A stretch of DNA of 64,000 nucleotides. Origin: Pelagibacterium lentulum (GTDB taxonomy: Bacteria; Pseudomonadota; Alphaproteobacteria; Rhizobiales; Devosiaceae). Below the pieces are notes generated by a model. That model did no database searches, was not told the origin of the DNA, and was given only the letters and a program-made list of their open reading frames with translations. The position numbers and the translations under genes are program-made. Numbering within the stretch: position 1 is the stretch's first letter; every line of letters begins with the position of its first letter. The stretch spans positions 124,001-188,000 of the forward strand of contig NZ_RZMW01000043.1 in assembly GCF_003992625.1 (NCBI RefSeq). Reading direction: 5' to 3'. Below, one piece after another: positions 30,354 to 38,683 of this stretch.

Positions 30354-32555
30354 TCAGCCCGGATCAAATTGCAGGATCAATGTCGAAAGCGGCGGCAGCA
30401 CAATTTCAGCCGTCGCCGGATAGCCATACTCATTTCCTTCTGTCGCGTTGATGACGCCTTGATTGCCTATGTTTGATCCCGAATACCAGCCAGCGTCGGT
30501 GTTGATGCGCTCGATCCACCGCCCGGCCGCAGGCATCGGCATTCGGTAGGGCGTACGTGGTACTGGCGTGAAGTTGGAGATCACCACAACCGGCGGGCTG
30601 TCCGGAGCATGTCGTGCCCAGGCGATAATCGAGTTGGCATGGTCATTTGCAATGATCCACTCAAACCCCTCCGGTTCACAATCGCGAGCATGCAGCGCCG
30701 GCAACTCGCGATAAACGGCGTTGAGATCCGAAACCAGGCGCCGCACGCCTTCATGGGCTGGGGCATCGAGCAGCCACCAGTCGAGCGCGGTAGCCTCATT
30801 CCATTCCTCGCGCTGGGCGAACTCCTGCCCCATGAACAACAGTTTCTTGCCGGGATAGCCCCACATGAAGGCATAATAGGCACGCAGATTCGCAAATTTC
30901 TGCCAGTCATCGCCCGCCATTTTGGTGAGCAGAGACCCCTTGCCATGCACCACTTCATCATGGCTCAAAGGCAGTATGAAGTTTTCCGAGAACGCATAAA
31001 GCAGACCGAATGTCAGGTCGTTATGATGGAACCGGCGATGGACCGGATCACGCTGCATATAGCGCAGCGTATCGTTCATAAAGCCCATGTTCCATTTGAA
31101 CCCGAAGCCCAACCCCTTGGCATAGGTTGGTGCCGTTACCCCACCCCAGCTTGTCGACTCCTCGGCCACGGTAAAGGTTCCGGCCTCTTGCCCATAGGTT
31201 TCCGCGTTGACGCGCTGGAGAAAGGCGATTGCCTCGATATTCTCGTTGCCGCCATGCTGGTTAGGCACCCATTCGCCTTGCTTGCGGGAATAATCGAGAT
31301 AGAGCATCGACGCGACCGCATCGACGCGAAGACCGTCGAGATGGAATTTTTCCAGCCAGTAAAGCGCGTTGTTGGTGAGATAGCTGGAGACTTCCTTGCG
31401 CCCGAAATTGTAGATCGCGGTGTTCCAGTCCGGGTGATACCCCTGTCGCGGGTCCTCATGCTCATAAAGCGCTGTGCCGTCGAACCGGGCCAACCCATGT
31501 TCGTCGGTTGGGAAATGGGCTGGCACCCAATCGAGCAACACACCCAGTCCGGCATTGTGAGCAGCATCGACGAACCGCGCAAACCCGGCCGGATCGCCAA
31601 AGCGGGCCGTCGGGGCATAAAGCCCGGTCGGCTGATAGCCCCAGCTTGGATCGAACGGATGCTCGGTGATCGGCAACAATTCGATATGGGTGAAGCCCAA
31701 ATCAGCAACATAAGGGATCAGTTGTTCGGCAAGTTGGTCGTAAGAAAGAAAAGTACCATCCGGCCGGCGGCGCCAGGACCCAAGATGCACTTCATAGATT
31801 GACATGGCCTCACGCCGATAGTCGCGTTGCTTGCGCTCAGTGCAATAGGCCCCGTCAGTCCAGTCGAACGGGGCTGGATCGGCCACTACCGAAGCCGTTT
31901 TGGGCCGTAATTCAGACTGCTGGGCAAAGGGGTCCGCCTTGAGCGGCAGGCGAGTTCCGTCTTTGCCTATGATCTCATACTTGTATTGCGCGCCGGGCCG
32001 CACATTGGGAACAAATATTTCCCATATGCCTGTTTCCATGCGCTTGCGCATGACGTGACGGCGCCCGTCCCAATCGTTGAAACTGCCGACGACACTAACC
32101 CGCCGGGCATTGGGCGCCCAGACCGCAAAATGGGTCCCCTCCACCCCTTCAAACGTCATAAAGTGTGCGCCCAGTTTATCGGAAAGGCGCAGGTGCGAGC
32201 CTTCCCCGATATAGTAATCGTCCATTGGCCCGAGCACGGGACCGAAGGCATAGGGATCGATTACGTCCCACTCGCCGCCCTCATTGCTGGCGCGATAGCG
32301 GATCGGCTGGCGATCACTGACCGAGATTTGTCCCTCGAAAAAACCGGCATCGTGGCGCTGTTCAAGCACTCCAAGCGATTTTCCGGACAGATCGAACGCT
32401 TCAAGCGTTTGTGCTCCGGGCACAAAAGCGCGCGCCGCCCAGGCCCTGTCGATCTGATGCAAACCCAGCACGGAGAAGGGGTTATCATGCTGCCCTGCCA
32501 CGACCTGGCTTATATCCGTCCCGCTTACCTGCCACCCGGATTGCGTTTTTGCCAA
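30354..32555 (-). CDS. glgB: GlgB, 1,4-alpha-glucan branching enzyme
   Basis: GH13 enzyme introducing alpha-1,6 branches. Its 733 residues include two N-terminal CBM48-like segments (NPFSVLGLHQI..., GTHFAVWAPNARRVSVVGSFNDWDG). The barrel motifs are GVLLDWVPAHFPTDEHGLARFDG, LDGLRVDAVASMLYLDYSR (nucleophile Asp), TVAEESTSW (acid Glu) and LPLSHDEVVHGKGS. It follows glgP by 83 bp. This is the long form with both N-terminal modules. Confidence 0.96.
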   Translation of the reverse strand: MAKTQSGWQVSGTDISQVVAGQHDNPFSVLGLHQIDRAWAARAFVPGAQTLEAFDLSGKSLGVLEQRHDAGFFEGQISVSDRQPIRYRASNEGGEWDVIDPYAFGPVLGPMDDYYIGEGSHLRLSDKLGAHFMTFEGVEGTHFAVWAPNARRVSVVGSFNDWDGRRHVMRKRMETGIWEIFVPNVRPGAQYKYEIIGKDGTRLPLKADPFAQQSELRPKTASVVADPAPFDWTDGAYCTERKQRDYRREAMSIYEVHLGSWRRRPDGTFLSYDQLAEQLIPYVADLGFTHIELLPITEHPFDPSWGYQPTGLYAPTARFGDPAGFARFVDAAHNAGLGVLLDWVPAHFPTDEHGLARFDGTALYEHEDPRQGYHPDWNTAIYNFGRKEVSSYLTNNALYWLEKFHLDGLRVDAVASMLYLDYSRKQGEWVPNQHGGNENIEAIAFLQRVNAETYGQEAGTFTVAEESTSWGGVTAPTYAKGLGFGFKWNMGFMNDTLRYMQRDPVHRRFHHNDLTFGLLYAFSENFILPLSHDEVVHGKGSLLTKMAGDDWQKFANLRAYYAFMWGYPGKKLLFMGQEFAQREEWNEATALDWWLLDAPAHEGVRRLVSDLNAVYRELPALHARDCEPEGFEWIIANDHANSIIAWARHAPDSPPVVVISNFTPVPRTPYRMPMPAAGRWIERINTDAGWYSGSNIGNQGVINATEGNEYGYPATAEIVLPPLSTLILQFDPG

Positions 32556-32638
32556 TGTTCTACTCTCCCCCCTGGCCGAAGCCAGCTCTCATAATTTGAT
32601 ACTATACGCCCATCCGACCCGATGGCCGCTTGCAGGCA

Positions 32639-35113
32639 TTAAAGCGCCTTCCAAATCTCCTCCGCATATTGGCGGATGGTGCGATCCGACGAGAACCAGG
32701 CAACACGGGCCGTGTTATGGATAACCTTGGTGTTCCAGACCTTGCGATCGGCCCAATAGTTATCGACCTGCCGTTGTGCTGCGTAGTAAGCATCGAAATC
32801 TCGGGCCACCATGAACCAGTCATGCTCGTACAACCCGTCCATAAGCGAACGATAACGCTCCCTGTCGTCAGGCGAGAACACACCGCCCGCAATTGCCTCG
32901 ATGACCTGATTGAGCGTCACGGAGCGCTCGATCACATCCCGAGGCGAACGGTTCTGGGCGCGCAATTCGTTGACCTCGTCCGCCGTCAGACCGAAGATCG
33001 CAATATTGTCCGGCCCAACCCTTTCGCGAATTTCGACATTGGCGCCATCAAGCGTACCGATGGTCAAGGCGCCATTGAGGGCAAATTTCATATTGCCTGT
33101 GCCCGACGCCTCCATCCCTGCAGTCGAAATCTGTTCGGACAAATCGGCAGCGGGAATGATCTTTTCAGCCAGCGACACGTTGTAATTGGGCAGGAACACG
33201 ATCTTGAGCAAACCACGGACCGCCGGATCGGTATTGACGACCCTGGCAACGTCATTGATGAGCTTGATGATAAGCTTTGCGTTCCAATAGCTCGGCGCGG
33301 CCTTGCCCGAGAAAATCTTCACGCGAGGCTGCCAGCTTTTTTCCGGATGCGCGCGGATCAGATTGTACTGCGCCACCGCTTCCATGATGTTGAGCAATTG
33401 CCTCTTATATTCATGGATACGCTTGATCTGCACATCAAACATTGCGTGAGGATCAACAACCACGCCCAACCGCTCGCGTATGACATGAGCAAGAGCTTCC
33501 TTGTTGGCCAATTTCACCGCCGCGAATTGCTCCTGAAAGCCCACGTCCTCGGCATGGGCATCGAGCTTGATCAATTGCTCGACATCATCCTGGAAACCGC
33601 CACCGATGCGATCCCCGATCAGCTTGGTCAGGCCAGGGTTGCACTGCAGCAGCCAGCGGCGAGGTGTGACGCCATTGGTCTTGTTGTTGATCCGCTCGGG
33701 ATACATCTTATGCAACTCGGCAAAGACCGTCTTTTTCATCAACTCGGTATGAAGCGCCGAAACTCCATTGACCGAATGCGCGCCGACAAAGGCGAGCTGT
33801 CCCATGCGCAACCGTCGGCCTCCAGCCTCATCGATCAGCGAAATCGACGCAATCTGGCCGTTGTCGAGGCCCTTTTCGCGCGCTTCTTCCAAAACCATGG
33901 CGTTGATCGCGTAAACGATCTGCATCTGACGCGGCAGCATGCGTTCGACCAGCGCCACCGGCCATGTCTCCAGTGCCTCGGGCAAAAGCGTGTGGTTGGT
34001 ATAGGCGAACGTGCCCTTGGTCAGTTTCCAGGCCTCGTTCCACTCCAGTCCCTGCACATCCATCAAAATGCGCATCATCTCAGCAATCGAGATCGCCGGA
34101 TGGGTGTCGTTGAGCTGGATTGCAACCTTGTCCGGCAACGAACCGAGATCGCCATATTGCTGCAAGTGCCGCCGCACGATGTCCTGCAGGGACGCTGAAG
34201 AAAAGAAGAACTCCTGCCGCAGGCGCAATTCCTGCCCGGCAGGACTATCGTCGGCCGGGTAGAGCACCCGCGTTATTGCTTCGGCCTTTGCGCTCTCTTC
34301 AAGCGCCCCGATATGGTCGCCCGAATTGAACCGGTCGAGCAGGATCGGATCGATCGGCTGCGCGCTCCAGAGGCGAAGCGTATTTACCCGCGCGCCGCGC
34401 CAACCGACAATCGGTGTGTCAAATGCCACCGCCAACACATGTTCGCTTGGATGCCAGACCTGCCGAACGGTTCCGTCCGCTTGCTCCACCGGCTCCACAT
34501 GCCCGCCAAAGCCGATTTCATAGGCGCTTTCGCGACGTTCAAATTCCCACGGATTGCCATGAGCAAGCCAGTCTTCGGGCAACTCGACCTGCCAGCCTTC
34601 GCTCATTTCCTGCCGGAAAAGGCCATGGACATAGCGAATGCCGTAGCCATAGGCCGGCACCTTGATCGACGACATCGATTCAAGAAAGCATGCAGCAAGG
34701 CGCCCCAGGCCGCCATTGCCCAGCGCCGCATCGGGTTCGCGCTCGATCAATTCCTCAATATCGACGTTGAAGGATTTCAGTGCCTCACACACAGAGTCCA
34801 TCAAGCCCATATTGGAAATGGCGTCACGCAGAAGCCGACCAATCAAAAATTCCAGGCTGAGATAATAGACGCGCTTTTTGGAATTGCGCCAGGTGTCGCG
34901 TGTGGATTCCATCCACTGGTCAATTATGCGATCTCGCACAGCCAGCGTGGTCGCTGTCAGCCAGTCTGTCCGGCGGGCAACTATGGGATCTTTGCCGACC
35001 GCATAGGTCAGCTTTTCTAAAATCTCGCTCTTGAGACTTTCAGCATCGTTTGCGCGGGGCTGAGGTTTGGGAGCATCGTAAACGATCGGCTTTTGCGGCA
35101 TTTCGCAACCCAT
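32639..35113 (-). CDS. glgP: GlgP, glycogen/alpha-glucan phosphorylase
   Basis: PLP enzyme that releases glucose 1-phosphate from glycogen. Its 824 residues show ALGNGGLGRLAACFLESM, the QLNDTHPAISIAEMMR region, and the PLP-lysine context MEASGTGNMKFALNGALTIGTLDGANVEI. It is the first gene of the operon glgP-glgB-glgC-glgA-pgm-glgX, so the operon promoter should lie upstream of 35113. Two starts are possible (ATG at 35111-35113 or 35099-35101); neither has a good ribosome-binding site. An opposite-strand small gene begins at 35114, directly back to back. Confidence 0.95.
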   Translation of the reverse strand: MGCEMPQKPIVYDAPKPQPRANDAESLKSEILEKLTYAVGKDPIVARRTDWLTATTLAVRDRIIDQWMESTRDTWRNSKKRVYYLSLEFLIGRLLRDAISNMGLMDSVCEALKSFNVDIEELIEREPDAALGNGGLGRLAACFLESMSSIKVPAYGYGIRYVHGLFRQEMSEGWQVELPEDWLAHGNPWEFERRESAYEIGFGGHVEPVEQADGTVRQVWHPSEHVLAVAFDTPIVGWRGARVNTLRLWSAQPIDPILLDRFNSGDHIGALEESAKAEAITRVLYPADDSPAGQELRLRQEFFFSSASLQDIVRRHLQQYGDLGSLPDKVAIQLNDTHPAISIAEMMRILMDVQGLEWNEAWKLTKGTFAYTNHTLLPEALETWPVALVERMLPRQMQIVYAINAMVLEEAREKGLDNGQIASISLIDEAGGRRLRMGQLAFVGAHSVNGVSALHTELMKKTVFAELHKMYPERINNKTNGVTPRRWLLQCNPGLTKLIGDRIGGGFQDDVEQLIKLDAHAEDVGFQEQFAAVKLANKEALAHVIRERLGVVVDPHAMFDVQIKRIHEYKRQLLNIMEAVAQYNLIRAHPEKSWQPRVKIFSGKAAPSYWNAKLIIKLINDVARVVNTDPAVRGLLKIVFLPNYNVSLAEKIIPAADLSEQISTAGMEASGTGNMKFALNGALTIGTLDGANVEIRERVGPDNIAIFGLTADEVNELRAQNRSPRDVIERSVTLNQVIEAIAGGVFSPDDRERYRSLMDGLYEHDWFMVARDFDAYYAAQRQVDNYWADRKVWNTKVIHNTARVAWFSSDRTIRQYAEEIWKAL

Positions 35114-35302
35114 ATGTCATCATCATCAGGCTCCTCCCCTCAGAGTACGAACAGTCTTGCACGAGAACAAAATCGTTTCCAGCAAGATTTATTGCAGGAC
35201 GACTATGCGAATTTTATCGCCTTGCCGGAACCGACGACCCAGTTGGCGCATTTACCGAATGTGAATGGGCGCCCCCCTACGCCCTTCACGCCCAAGCCCT
35301 AA
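35114..35302 (+). CDS. Putative 62-residue protein back to back with glgP
   Basis: Unknown short gene. The frame from ATG 35114 encodes a Ser-rich start followed by EQNRFQQDLLQDDYANFIAL, then a Pro/Thr-rich tail ending PPTPFTPKP. The last 45 residues look like a real protein with high third-position GC. A strong plus-strand terminator begins 7 bp after its stop, which implies a plus-strand transcript. Against it, there is no clear ribosome-binding site and its promoter would have to lie inside or next to glgP. It could instead be the body of a small RNA. No family is recognised. Confidence 0.4.
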   Translation: MSSSSGSSPQSTNSLAREQNRFQQDLLQDDYANFIALPEPTTQLAHLPNVNGRPPTPFTPKP

Positions 35303-35308
35303 CCCTAT

Positions 35309-35345
35309 GGAGGATCGCATTCCGCGCATCCTCCATTTTTTTATT
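35309..35345 (+). terminator. Strong plus-strand terminator downstream of glgP's divergent small gene
   Basis: Stem GGAGGAT/ATCCTCC with extra inner pairs (35309-35334), followed by ATTTTTTTATT. It is oriented to end a plus-strand RNA coming from the glgP start region. The minus strand has no T run here. Confidence 0.85.
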
Positions 35346-35415
35346 CTTTGTGCGGAACGATAAGGCCCGTCAGTCGTTAGTGGCGCAAGCTGCGGCGTTT
35401 CCCCCAAGCGCCAAA

Positions 35416-35462
35416 GCCTTGCGGGAGACCGGTTTGTGCAAGGCAAGCCGGTCTCTCTATTT
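35416..35462. other. Two interleaved inverted repeats (possible pseudoknot or switch)
   Basis: GCCTTGC (35416-35422) pairs with GCAAGGC (35438-35444), and GAGACCGG (35425-35432) pairs with CCGGTCTC (35448-35455), in the order a-b-a'-b'. The second stem is followed on the plus strand by TCTATTTTG. The element lies 28 bp past the stop of the minus-strand kinase gene and may simply be its terminator, though the minus strand lacks a T run. Confidence 0.5.
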
Positions 35463-35482
35463 TGCGCGGCCTCCCGAAAAGC

Positions 35483-36499
35483 TCAGCTTATATGCCGCCC
35501 ATGGATCCGCAAACGATAGGTCAGCGTATCGGAAGAGATTTCGATCTTGCCATCGCCCTCAACGGCAAGCGGCACAACCGTTTCCAAAAACTTGCGGGAC
35601 AATTCGTCAAATATATTGCCGTCGGCCGCATTGCTCCTGGTCAAATCTGCCTTTCCAGTTTCATACCAGTCGATGACTAGAGCTGCATCGCCTTCTTCAT
35701 CGGGCAACAGACGTGCGACGATATCGACGCGTGCATCCGCGGAAACAAAGCGTCCCTCACGAACACCATTTGCCAGCAGTTCGTGAATGGCCAGCCCCAC
35801 ATAGAGAGCTGCAGTCGGTGAAATGACAGCATCTACGCCGCTTTGGAAAACCGGCAAGGGCTTTTCACCATTGAACAAGGCAGCCTGGCGCGCGACGAGA
35901 TCGGAAAACAATGCTCCCTGCCAATCCCGATCGGTAACGAGATCCTGCGCGCGCGCAATGGATTGCAATCGACCGGAAAAAGCCGAGACAAAGCCCGTCA
36001 ACGAACTGGAATTACGTGCGGTTTGCGTTGCAAGGCTCAAGACGATGGCCAGTAGATTCTTGGATCTGTGACTGACCTCGCGCAGCAGATTCTTGATCTG
36101 CAATTCGCGCCGCTTTTGCTCGGTTGTTTCAACGAGCGCTGTAAAAACCCCCTGCACTGCGCCAGATCGGTCATGGTCTGGATCCATCCAGATATCGAAC
36201 CATCGCAGGTCATCGCCGATCTTGATCGGCATTTCGAGCTTTTGCGCTTCCCCGCCATCGAGAATTTTGCGCTTGGCGGCAAGCAGTCTCTCGGCAGGCA
36301 ATTGTGGCAAATACCCGATATCGGTGAAACCGATCACCCGAGCACTCTCAATGCCGTGGGGCAGGTTTTCTGCCCAACGGCAAATCAGATCGTCCGATTG
36401 ATAAAAAAGCGACGCCCCGGCCCGGTCCAGCGTACGCATTATAAATGCAAATCGGTGAGAGCGATCGAAATCGTTCTCACCGATTACATCCCGATGCAT
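35483..36499 (-). CDS. Cytosolic PAS-HWE histidine kinase (candidate PhyR kinase)
   Basis: Sensor kinase of about 338 residues from the ATG at 36497-36499 (AAGGACAGG just upstream). Residues about 15-135 form a PAS domain (MRTLDRAGASLFYQSDDLI..., GVFTALVETTEQKRREL). A HWE-type transmitter follows: phospho-acceptor His in LREVSHRSKNLLAIVLSLA, N-box ELLANG and the diagnostic W-Y-E in VIDWYETGK. There is no membrane segment, so the signal is internal. HWE/HisKA_2 kinases beside phyR usually phosphorylate PhyR, and that is the likely role here. It may be read through from the DUF1328 gene 87 bp upstream, which has an EcfG-type promoter. Confidence 0.85.
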   Translation of the reverse strand: MHRDVIGENDFDRSHRFAFIMRTLDRAGASLFYQSDDLICRWAENLPHGIESARVIGFTDIGYLPQLPAERLLAAKRKILDGGEAQKLEMPIKIGDDLRWFDIWMDPDHDRSGAVQGVFTALVETTEQKRRELQIKNLLREVSHRSKNLLAIVLSLATQTARNSSSLTGFVSAFSGRLQSIARAQDLVTDRDWQGALFSDLVARQAALFNGEKPLPVFQSGVDAVISPTAALYVGLAIHELLANGVREGRFVSADARVDIVARLLPDEEGDAALVIDWYETGKADLTRSNAADGNIFDELSRKFLETVVPLAVEGDGKIEISSDTLTYRLRIHGRHIS

Positions 36500-36586
36500 G
36501 TCCTGTCCTTTAGCGAGGTCTCTGTCTCTAATATTCACAATCCCCACATCGGGCCCCATCCGACACCACTTCAATACCCGCCTGAC

Positions 36587-36757
36587 TTACCGGGGTGAAC
36601 GACGAGTCCATCCAACTATAAGGCTAATGACCATCGCCACCAGAAACACAAAAAACAGGATCTGAGCAATAGACGTGGCAGCGCCCGCGATCCCACCAAA
36701 ACCTAAAACAGCAGCAATGAGCGCAATTACCAGAAAAGTTAATGCCCAACTAAGCAT
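36587..36757 (-). CDS. DUF1328 small membrane protein
   Basis: Protein of 56 residues with two membrane segments ([20 protein letters not shown] and a second around [19 protein letters not shown]), ending in basic residues. This is the YtjA-like DUF1328 pattern; members are often stress-induced but lack a defined function. The ATG at 36755-36757 is chosen because GGAG precedes it by six bases and the family starts MLSWA; an in-frame ATG lies 12 bp further up. An exact EcfG-type promoter (36794-36818) lies 37 bp upstream. Confidence 0.85.
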   Translation of the reverse strand: MLSWALTFLVIALIAAVLGFGGIAGAATSIAQILFFVFLVAMVISLIVGWTRRSPR

Positions 36758-36793
36758 AACTATCTCCATATCTTCTATTTTTTACATAAGTAA

Positions 36794-36818
36794 AACGCGC
36801 TCAACTAACTGCAGTTCC
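36794..36818 (-). promoter_or_regulatory. EcfG-type promoter of DUF1328 (and probably the kinase)
   Basis: On the minus strand GGAAC, 16 bp, CGTT, an exact match to the known alphaproteobacterial EcfG consensus, placed 37 bp before the DUF1328 start codon. Confidence 0.8.
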
Positions 36819-36833
36819 CTTCAAAAAATTAAC

Positions 36834-37631
36834 TTATGCCGCTTGCTCGATCTGCTCCGAAAAGAACAGAACCTGGCTGACAAGCGCCTTGACCATATCC
36901 GGCTGGAACGGCTTGGTAACAAGAAACGCCGGCTCCGGACGCTCGCCGGTCAGCAAACGCTCCGGGAATGCTGTAATGAAAATCACCGGCACACTTACCT
37001 TCTGCAGGATATCGTTGACTGCATCGATGCCTGAGCTGCCATCGGCCAACTGGATATCGGCCAGAACGAGCCCTGGACGCCTTTCATTGAAAAGCTTGAG
37101 CGCCTCGGAATGGGTTCGGGCGACCCCGGTTACTGTGTGCCCCAAAGACTCGACCATTTGCTCTATATCCATCGCGATCAAAGGTTCATCCTCAATGATC
37201 ATGATGTCGGTTGCGACCTGTTGAGCCATGTCTCGGGAGGCCTGATCGATCAGCTCGGCAAATTCGCCTTCGCTTACGCCCAGGATCGTGGCACCCTCGG
37301 CATGAGAAAAACGCTCAACCGCCATTAGCAAAAATGCCTGACGGGGAAGTGGCGCGATAGCCTTGAGACTCTTTCGAGCCTGCGCCTCCCACGGATCGAC
37401 CGTTTCGGGCAGGGAATGCAAATTGATGTCCACCGAGCGCCACATTCTGGAAAAAACGCTATACAAGGCAACTTTGGGATCCAAGTGCTCTGGAAAAATT
37501 GACCGATCTGCGACCAGCGCCTCAAGCATGGCCGCGACATATGCGTCACCACTGGCTTGGCTTCCGGTCAACGAGCGCGAAAAGCGCCGCAAATATGGAA
37601 GATGTGGTGCAACGACTTCGGCAAGATTCAT
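36834..37631 (-). CDS. phyR: PhyR, anti-anti-sigma response regulator of the general stress response
   Basis: Response regulator of 265 residues with the PhyR architecture. An N-terminal sigma-factor-like domain (about 1-125: HLPYLRRFSRSLTGS..., LPRQAFLLMAVERFSHAEGATILGVSEGE) precedes a C-terminal receiver (about 142-260). Phospho-acceptor Asp is about 192 in VLADIQLAD, with the acidic pair Glu147/Asp148 and Lys about 240 in VTKPF. When phosphorylated, PhyR binds NepR and frees EcfG (established in Methylobacterium, Sphingomonas and others). It is divergent from nepR-ecfG, and each side has its own exact EcfG promoter, giving positive feedback. Confidence 0.97.
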   Translation of the reverse strand: MNLAEVVAPHLPYLRRFSRSLTGSQASGDAYVAAMLEALVADRSIFPEHLDPKVALYSVFSRMWRSVDINLHSLPETVDPWEAQARKSLKAIAPLPRQAFLLMAVERFSHAEGATILGVSEGEFAELIDQASRDMAQQVATDIMIIEDEPLIAMDIEQMVESLGHTVTGVARTHSEALKLFNERRPGLVLADIQLADGSSGIDAVNDILQKVSVPVIFITAFPERLLTGERPEPAFLVTKPFQPDMVKALVSQVLFFSEQIEQAA

Positions 37632-37697
37632 TGAAAAAAGCTCCCTCGCGATACTCCCCCGTGCCGCAGGTTACGGACGGACTGCAATGGTAGCAAT

Positions 37698-37723
37698 AAC
37701 GCGCGCGCAAAAAGGAAAGTTCC
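37698..37723 (-). promoter_or_regulatory. EcfG-type promoter of phyR
   Basis: On the minus strand GGAAC, 17 bp, CGTT. It lies 67 bp before the phyR start codon and back to back with the nepR promoter, only 8 bp separating the two GGAAC boxes. Confidence 0.85.
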
Positions 37724-37731
37724 CAACCTAT

Positions 37732-37756
37732 GGAACTTTTTTTGCATATGCTCGTT
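37732..37756 (+). promoter_or_regulatory. EcfG-type promoter of nepR-ecfG
   Basis: GGAAC, 16 bp, CGTT on the plus strand, 40 bp upstream of the nepR GTG start. It marks autoregulation of the sigma factor operon. Confidence 0.88.
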
Positions 37757-37795
37757 TGCAGAACAAATATTTGAAATTTGAATAGGTGAAAAACA

Positions 37796-37996
37796 GTGAA
37801 CCAAACCAAGCACAGCAGGCTTCCGGAAGCCGAAGGAGACGATAACGGCCCCGAAAATGCGGGCTTAAGCTCGGATTCTCAAGCCTTTATCGGGCTGAAG
37901 CTCCGTGAGCTTTATGACGATGTAGTTGCCGAACCGATCCCGGAACGCTTCATGCAACTGCTCAATCAACTCGGCGACAACAAGAAACCAGAATAA
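37796..37996 (+). CDS. nepR: NepR, anti-sigma factor of EcfG
   Basis: Small anti-sigma factor of 66 residues. The core FIGLKLRELYDDVVAEPIPERFMQLLNQL matches the NepR family, with the two helices that bind either EcfG or phosphorylated PhyR. It starts at a GTG (37796-37798) preceded by TAGGTG. It is 13 bp upstream of ecfG and driven by an EcfG-type promoter. Sequence before the core is low-complexity, as usual for NepR. Confidence 0.95.
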   Translation: MNQTKHSRLPEAEGDDNGPENAGLSSDSQAFIGLKLRELYDDVVAEPIPERFMQLLNQLGDNKKPE

Positions 37997-38009
37997 GGGG
38001 CGCCAAGAG

Positions 38010-38564
38010 ATGTCAGACTACGATTTCCGATCAGAACTGCTCTCTGTGATCCCAAACCTGCGCGCATTTGCCATGTCGCTTGTCGGCGCGGCAGACAAGG
38101 CCGATGATCTTGTGCAGGAAACCTTGGTGCGTGCCTGGGACAAGCGCTCCACTTTTACGCCCGGCACCAACCTGAAGGGTTGGCTCTTCACAATTCTGCG
38201 CAATGAGTTTTATTCTCAGATGCGCAAACGCAAGCGCGAGGTTGCCGACCCCGAGGGCGCGATGGCCGAGCGGCTTTCGACCCATCCCGAGCAGGTGGGC
38301 AAGCTCGATATGGAAGACTTCAAGGCGGCGGTGAATCTTCTGCCTGACGACCAGCGGGAAGCCCTTATCCTTGTAGGCGCTTCGGGCTTTTCTTATGAGG
38401 AAGCCGCAGCGATATGCGAATGTGCTGTCGGAACGATCAAGAGCCGTGTCAGCCGAGCCCGTGTGCAACTGACAAAAACCCTTTCGCTCGAGGGCGACGG
38501 CGAATTTGGTCCGGATGCCGTTTCTGTCGGCGTGATGAATTTGACCTCACCTTCAGCAGCATAG
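38010..38564 (+). CDS. ecfG: EcfG, general stress response ECF sigma factor
   Basis: ECF sigma factor of 184 residues. Region 2 is visible (LRAFAMSLVGAADKADDLVQETLVRAW, then LKGWLFTILRNEFYSQMRKRKRE). Region 4 is visible too (LLPDDQREALILVGASGFSYEEAAAIC and GTIKSRVSRAR). There is no extra C-terminal domain. It lies directly after nepR and near phyR, which identifies it as the EcfG (ECF15) type that recognises GGAAC/CGTT promoters. The ATG at 38010 follows CCAAGAG. Confidence 0.96.
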   Translation: MSDYDFRSELLSVIPNLRAFAMSLVGAADKADDLVQETLVRAWDKRSTFTPGTNLKGWLFTILRNEFYSQMRKRKREVADPEGAMAERLSTHPEQVGKLDMEDFKAAVNLLPDDQREALILVGASGFSYEEAAAICECAVGTIKSRVSRARVQLTKTLSLEGDGEFGPDAVSVGVMNLTSPSAA

Positions 38565-38620
38565 ACCACAAGCTATTATAATATAAAGCATTTTTACGTT
38601 GAGGTTTCAGAAGAAATTCT

Positions 38621-38645
38621 GGAACCTCAACTCGCTTTGCGCGTT
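38621..38645 (+). promoter_or_regulatory. EcfG-type promoter of the DUF883/holin-like pair
   Basis: GGAAC, 16 bp, CGTT on the plus strand, 39 bp upstream of the DUF883 start codon. Confidence 0.85.
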
Positions 38646-38683
38646 GGCTTCTCAGTATTCATGCAATTGAAGGGAGTCCTATT

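Noticed and set aside
30609-31802. Plus-strand open frame of about 400 codons opposite glgB
   Set aside because: Antisense shadow of GlgB, whose catalytic motifs are all on the minus strand.
32630-34198. Long plus-strand open frame of over 500 codons opposite glgP
   Set aside because: It is antisense to a clear GlgP, is rich in His, Arg and Gln, has no ribosome-binding site and no recognisable domain. Long antisense frames are expected in GC-rich genes.
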